A stretch of 15,810 bases of DNA from Deltaproteobacteria bacterium RBG_16_54_18 (lineage in GTDB: Bacteria; Desulfobacterota; B13-G15; RBG-16-54-18): contig MGQT01000115.1 in NCBI GenBank assembly GCA_001797935.1, positions 791 to 16,600 of the forward strand, written 5' to 3'. Numbering within the stretch: the stretch's first letter is position 1; each line of letters starts with the position of its first letter. Of the stretch, positions 12,188 through 15,810 are shown piece by piece. A program made the position numbers and the translations under genes. Below the pieces are notes generated by a model. That model searched no databases, was not told where the DNA came from, and saw only the letters and a list, made by a program, of their open reading frames with translations.

Positions 12188-12212
12188 TTAGCTACCTCCG
12201 GCTCATTTCTTT
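12179..12212 (+). terminator. Weak possible terminator after the bS21-like gene
   Basis: GCCGG (12179-12183) can pair with CCGGC (12198-12202) across a 14-base loop and is followed by a T-rich TCATTTCTTTT. The stem overlaps the stop codon and is short, so the call is tentative. Confidence 0.35.
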
Positions 12213-12590
12213 TCCTCCTCCGCTTTATTGCCTCCGTTATCGTCCATATTCGCCCGACTGCCTACCGATCAGACCGCACCGTAACGTGCGGATATGCGCT
12301 AAACAATAATTGAGAAGCTCGATGCCGGATGCCGGGGCACACAGGTGCGTTCGGTAAAAATACGGCAGCCGACTATATTGCTCACTTTTGATTTTTTCTT
12401 GATTCCGCGCGATTTATTTGTTACGGTATGCCCAATTATATTTTATTACTGTGGTAGGCATGATGATATTTTTTTGCCATGGATGGAAAAGTCTTAGTTT
12501 TTTGCTATAATGAACAATTACGGTGTGCAGCGTCTTGAATACATACAACAAATGGGAAGCGCTGGATGAACGAGAAGAGAGGAACTATCC
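12188..12590. other. 403-bp gap between the bS21-like gene and mreB
   Basis: No convincing gene is found. It holds a hairpin, CCGCAC (12274-12279) with GTGCGG (12286-12291), not followed by T residues; a short GATGCCG repeat near 12320-12335; an AT-rich tract; the mreB promoter; and a 10-codon frame (12566-12598) beginning MNEKRG that overlaps the mreB start. The 12300-12420 part has some self-complementarity but matches no RNA class that I recognise. Confidence 0.6.
12503..12511 (+). promoter_or_regulatory. Extended -10 promoter of the mre operon
   Basis: TGC directly precedes a consensus TATAAT (12506-12511), giving the extended -10 form TGnTATAAT. No good -35 lies at the right distance, which is common for this class. 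The leader to the mreB ATG would be about 73 nt. Confidence 0.6.
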
Positions 12591-13628
12591 ATGATTGACT
12601 TTTTGAGGAGTTTTTTGTCTACGGATCTGGCCATTGACCTTGGTACGGCGAATACGTTGGTCTATGTTAAGGGGAAAGGGGTCGTTTCCAATGAACCGTC
12701 GGTCGTGGCCGTCTATCGCGATCCCAGGGGAAATCAGAAGATCCTCGCCATCGGGGAAGCGGCCAAAGACATGTTGGGAAGAACCCCGGGTAACATCATT
12801 CCCATTCGCCCGATGAAGGACGGGGTCATCGCCGATTTTGAAATAACGGAACAGATGCTCCGGCATTTTATCTTCAAGGCGCACAATCGCAGGACATTCA
12901 TTAAACCCCGCGTCGTTATCTGCGTACCTTCGGGGGTTACCCCGGTGGAGCGTCGGGCGGTACGGGAATCGGCGATTTCCGCCGGCGCCCGGGAGGTATA
13001 TTTAGTCGAAGAACCCATGGCTGCGGCCATTGGGGCGGGACTTCCCATTACCGAGGCATCGGGTAATATGATCGTGGATATAGGTGGCGGGACCACCGAG
13101 GTGGCGGTGATCTCTATGGGAGGAATCGTCACCAGTAATTCCATCCGTGTGGCTGGCGATAAAATGGATGACGCGATCATCCAATATGTCAAGCGGCGAT
13201 ATAATCTCTTTATCGGCGAGCAGACTGCGGAACAGGTGAAGATCAAGATAGGGAATGCCTTTCCCGCCGACGATGCTGTGGATACCATGGAGATCAAGGG
13301 AAGAGATTTAGTCTCCGGCATCCCCAAGACCCTGGAAATTACCGTCAGCGAAGTCAAGGAGGCCCTCACCGAGCCGCTCAATGACATTGTCGACGCGGTG
13401 CGGGTCACGTTAGAAAAGACCCCACCAGAACTCGCCTCCGATATCGTCGATAAAGGGATCGTCATGACCGGTGGGGGGTCGCTCCTGAAGAACATAGATG
13501 TCTTACTCCGTAACGCCGTCAACCTCCCCATCACTATCGTGGACGACCCTCTCTCGACCGTGGTTATGGGATCAGGGAAGCTCCTGGATGACGGCGATCT
13601 CCTGAGGGAGGTTGCCCTGAGCCATTAA
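12591..13628 (+). CDS. mreB: Rod-shape-determining actin homologue MreB
   Basis: MreB forms ATP-dependent membrane-bound filaments that guide the elongation machinery in rod-shaped cells. The 345 residues are standard length. They show an amphipathic N-terminal MIDFLRSFLS, phosphate-1 loop AIDLGTANTLVY (14-25), EEPMAAAIGAGLP (140-152), phosphate-2 DIGGGTTEVAVIS (163-175), GDKMDDAIIQYVKRRYN (189-205) and the adenosine-binding TGGGSLL near 288-294. A GAGAGGA ribosome site precedes the ATG by about 7 bp. The gene is first of mreB-mreC-mreD-mrdA and only 1 bp from mreC. Confidence 0.98.
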   Translation: MIDFLRSFLSTDLAIDLGTANTLVYVKGKGVVSNEPSVVAVYRDPRGNQKILAIGEAAKDMLGRTPGNIIPIRPMKDGVIADFEITEQMLRHFIFKAHNRRTFIKPRVVICVPSGVTPVERRAVRESAISAGAREVYLVEEPMAAAIGAGLPITEASGNMIVDIGGGTTEVAVISMGGIVTSNSIRVAGDKMDDAIIQYVKRRYNLFIGEQTAEQVKIKIGNAFPADDAVDTMEIKGRDLVSGIPKTLEITVSEVKEALTEPLNDIVDAVRVTLEKTPPELASDIVDKGIVMTGGGSLLKNIDVLLRNAVNLPITIVDDPLSTVVMGSGKLLDDGDLLREVALSH

Positions 13629-13629
13629 G

Positions 13630-14460
13630 ATGCTAGACCTCAGGAAACACCGCGCCAGTCTTGTTATCCTTCTTCTTATTCTCTGCGCAAGTTTCTTCAT
13701 CTACCTTCAACTCAGCAATCGACCGGCCGGAGATGCGCTCCATACGGCCGGTCTGCGTATCCTCTCGCCGTTTCAACATGCCTTTCATTGGGGGGTCGAC
13801 ACCGTTCGTTCCGTCTTGAAAAATTATGTATTCTTAGTTAACGTGCGCGAGGAAAATCGTCAACTCCAAGAAGAGGTGAGCCGACTCAAGCGGGAAAATA
13901 GTGATTTGCGGGAGTCCGCGCAAGGCTTTGAGCGCTTGCGAAATCTCCTCCTTTTTAAAGAACGTTTCCCCGTCACCATGGTAACCGCCGAGGTCCTCGC
14001 CTACTCCCCTTCGGCGTGGTTGCGGACGATCGTCATAAACAAGGGGGAACGTGACGGCGTGAAAAAAGATATGCCGGTGGTGACGTGGGAGGGCGTGGTC
14101 GGGAGGATATTAAGGACTTCACCGCATGTCGCCGTTGTGTTACTCGTCATTGATCGAAATTCCGCCGTGGATGCCGTGGTACAGCGGACCAGGACACAGG
14201 GGATCGTCGAAGGCGGGGGGGGTGCTCGCTGCTACGTGCGGTATGTGCCGCGGGCAGAGGACGTACAGGTCGGCGATACCATCATCACCTCGGGCATGGA
14301 GGGGATATTCCCTAAAGGCCTCTCCGTGGGGGAAGTGGCGCGCGTCGTAAAAAAAGACTATGGTCTCTTTCAAGAAATAGAGATTATCCCGAGCGCTCAC
14401 TTTTCGCGGCTGGAGGAGGTCATGGTGATTGTCAGTCCGGTGAGGGAGAAGGAGGGCTAG
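13630..14460 (+). CDS. mreC: Rod-shape-determining protein MreC
   Basis: MreC is a periplasmic scaffold linking MreB to PBP2 and activating it. The 276 residues contain one membrane helix (about 10-28), a coiled coil (about 71-108, ENRQLQEEVSRLKRENSDL) and the double beta-barrel domain. That domain includes the family-typical SAWLRTIVINKGERDGVKK (about 130-148), VGRI, VLLVIDRNSAVDAVV and GDTIITSGMEGIFPKGLSVG. The start lies 1 bp after the mreB stop, so translation is coupled. Size and domains are normal. Confidence 0.97.
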   Translation: MLDLRKHRASLVILLLILCASFFIYLQLSNRPAGDALHTAGLRILSPFQHAFHWGVDTVRSVLKNYVFLVNVREENRQLQEEVSRLKRENSDLRESAQGFERLRNLLLFKERFPVTMVTAEVLAYSPSAWLRTIVINKGERDGVKKDMPVVTWEGVVGRILRTSPHVAVVLLVIDRNSAVDAVVQRTRTQGIVEGGGGARCYVRYVPRAEDVQVGDTIITSGMEGIFPKGLSVGEVARVVKKDYGLFQEIEIIPSAHFSRLEEVMVIVSPVREKEG

Positions 14461-14464
14461 GGCG

Positions 14465-15007
14465 TTGTTCAGGAAGCTGAGTCCGTTTGTCGTGGGGCTG
14501 CTGTGGGTGTTTGCGACAACAGCCCTTCAGGTTTTTCTTTTTCCCGGATTTCGTTCGCCGGATGTCGTGCTCATCGTGGTGGTCATCATGAGTTTCCAGT
14601 ACCCTCTGTTGCTCGGCGGGGGGCTGGCATTTGCGCTCGGCATCGTGCAGGACGTGTTGTCGGGCGGGATCATCGGCCTTAATGCCCTTACCAAGACGAT
14701 GATCTTTGCGCTCAGCAGGTGGATCGCGAGGAGATTTTACCTTTCCACGATGCTTGCCAAGATAGCGATGATTGCTTTCGGCGTGCTGGTCGATCTCCTA
14801 CTGGTGACCGCCATAATGCTCATGGGAAAGATGGTGCACCTATCTTTTTCCTTTTTTGTGCGGCAGCTTACAGTACAGATCCTGCTGACGTGTCTTCTCT
14901 CGCCATTGGTCATGATATCGATGCCTAAGGTCTCCGACGTGAGCGGCAGCGGTAAGAAGGAACGGTTTTTCAATGCACATACGAAGGGTCGCGTCAGGGG
15001 ACGTTAG
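14465..15007 (+). CDS. mreD: Rod-shape-determining protein MreD
   Basis: MreD is the integral membrane partner of MreC in the elongasome. The 180-residue frame starts at a TTG (14465), 4 bp after the mreC stop, with GGAGGG at proper spacing. There are about five hydrophobic helices, and the diagnostic QDVLSGGIIGLNAL lies at about 62-75. It ends in a charged tail (GKKERFFNAHTKGRVRGR). Its last 35 bp overlap the start of mrdA in another frame. Some homologues end nearer residue 165, so the charged tail may exist mainly because of this overlap. Confidence 0.94.
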   Translation: MFRKLSPFVVGLLWVFATTALQVFLFPGFRSPDVVLIVVVIMSFQYPLLLGGGLAFALGIVQDVLSGGIIGLNALTKTMIFALSRWIARRFYLSTMLAKIAMIAFGVLVDLLLVTAIMLMGKMVHLSFSFFVRQLTVQILLTCLLSPLVMISMPKVSDVSGSGKKERFFNAHTKGRVRGR

Positions 15008-15810
15008 ATCAGGGCATCAATATTTTGCCCTGGCCGTCATCTGCGTTTTTCTCATTTTTTTTATACGTCTCTTGTATCTGCAAGTCATCAAGGGGCAAGA
15101 GCTTCGCTCCCTCTCCGAAAACAACAGAATACGGCTGATAAAAATCACTGCTCCCCGGGGGATGATCATGGATCGTAAAGGGAGAGTGTTGGTGGATAGT
15201 CGCCCCTCCTTTAACGTCGTCGTGACTCCCGAAGATGTGGATGATGTGACGAGTCTATCTCAAAAACTTGCGCGCCTGCTGCATCTTACGCCCGATGAAA
15301 TAGCCGCAAAGATCGAACAGCCCGATGCCCCCCCCTTTCAGCCGATAGCAGTTAAAAAAGATATCTCCTGGGGGGAATTGAGCGCGCTCAAGGCGCGCCG
15401 GCTAGACCTGCCGGGGGTAGAAATACAGATCGTTCCGATCAGGGTATATCCCTATGGAACTCTTGCCGCTCACGTCCTCGGCTATGGAGGGGAGATTAAT
15501 AAGGAGGAGTTGAAGGAGCGCACGGGATATCAAATGGGGGATTGGGTAGGCAAGTATGGCGTTGAGTTGACATGGGAGAAACAGCTCAGGGGGAGCGACG
15601 GCGGCAGGCAGGTAGAGGTCGACGCCGGGGGAAAAGAGGTAAGAGTCCTCAAAGAGGTCCAGCCGGTGCAGGGGCGCAATCTCTTTTTGACGATAGACCT
15701 GGAACTGCAGCGGTACGCGGAGGAACTCCTCGGCAAACAGTCAGGGGCCATTATCGCCATGGACCCCTTGACCGGTGAAATCCTGGCCTTTTGCAGCAGT
15801 CCTGCCTTTC
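14973..15810 (+). CDS. mrdA: Penicillin-binding protein 2, N-terminal part (cut by window edge)
   Basis: PBP2 is the transpeptidase for lateral wall growth, acting in the periplasm with RodA and MreBCD. The frame from ATG 14973 runs open to the right edge (279 codons). It has a basic N-terminus, a membrane helix at about residues 16-36 (YFALAVICVFLIFFIRLLYL), then the pedestal domain with ENNRIRLIKITAPRG and MIMDRKGRVLVDSRPSFNV. VYPYGTLAAHVLGYGGEI and GKYGVELTWEKQLRG follow. The transpeptidase domain begins at SGAIIAMDPLTGEILAF; the SxxK, SxN and KTG motifs lie beyond the window. AAGGA is 11 bp upstream, inside mreD, with which it overlaps by 35 bp. Confidence 0.95.
   Translation, partial: MHIRRVASGDVRSGHQYFALAVICVFLIFFIRLLYLQVIKGQELRSLSENNRIRLIKITAPRGMIMDRKGRVLVDSRPSFNVVVTPEDVDDVTSLSQKLARLLHLTPDEIAAKIEQPDAPPFQPIAVKKDISWGELSALKARRLDLPGVEIQIVPIRVYPYGTLAAHVLGYGGEINKEELKERTGYQMGDWVGKYGVELTWEKQLRGSDGGRQVEVDAGGKEVRVLKEVQPVQGRNLFLTIDLELQRYAEELLGKQSGAIIAMDPLTGEILAFCSSPAF

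Noticed and set aside
12274..12291. CCGCAC/GTGCGG hairpin as an intrinsic terminator
   Set aside because: There is no T tract after it on either strand, so it is kept only as a structural note.

Overview
The window looks like a core-genome segment of an anaerobic deltaproteobacterium in the broad sense (Desulfobacterota or Syntrophia-like). This is inferred from gene content, not from a database match. Supporting signs are an RNase Y / YmdB pair beside a proteobacterial zapB-zapA pair, an RpoH sigma factor under a CIRCE operator, an archaeal/anaerobe-type Thi4 thiazole synthase, and a rubrerythrin. No rRNA, tRNA, insertion sequence, prophage or CRISPR array is visible.

Layout. (a) 1-1640, minus strand: a thiamine operon (promoter, TPP riboswitch, intrinsic terminator, thi4, thiD), with thiD cut by the left edge. 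(b) 1650-3310: a more AT-rich accessory patch holding a small membrane protein (+), a secreted F5/8C-like glycan-binding protein (-) with 17-bp tandem repeats at its promoter, and an AbrB/RelE-type toxin-antitoxin pair (-). (c) 3335-5565: coaBC (+, coenzyme A synthesis) converging on rpoH (-, heat-shock sigma factor), with only 6 bp between the stop codons. The rpoH promoter -10 lies inside a perfect CIRCE operator. (d) 5694-6606, minus strand: a cupin gene translationally coupled to a gamma-carbonic-anhydrase-like gene that is split into two frames. The split coincides with a quasi-palindrome and can be explained by an 11-nt insertion. (e) 6711-11733, plus strand: zapB, zapA, a probable 6S RNA, rny, ymdB, tyrS and a rubrerythrin gene. 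(f) 11883-12210: a short bS21 (rpsU)-like gene. (g) 12503-15810: the rod-shape operon mreB-mreC-mreD-mrdA (PBP2), with mrdA cut by the right edge.

How the genes fit together. thi4 and thiD supply the thiazole and pyrimidine halves of thiamine under feedback by thiamine pyrophosphate. coaBC makes phosphopantetheine. zapB/zapA act on the FtsZ ring, and mreBCD with PBP2 drive lateral wall growth, so two cell-shape modules flank an RNA-metabolism and translation block (6S RNA, RNase Y, YmdB, TyrRS, bS21). The rpoH promoter links the HrcA/CIRCE and sigma-32 heat-shock circuits.

No clearly unprecedented multi-gene system is visible. The observations most worth following are the CIRCE-embedded rpoH promoter, the palindrome-associated split of the gamma-carbonic anhydrase, the structured RNA after zapA, and the repeat-decorated promoter of the secreted glycan-binding protein.
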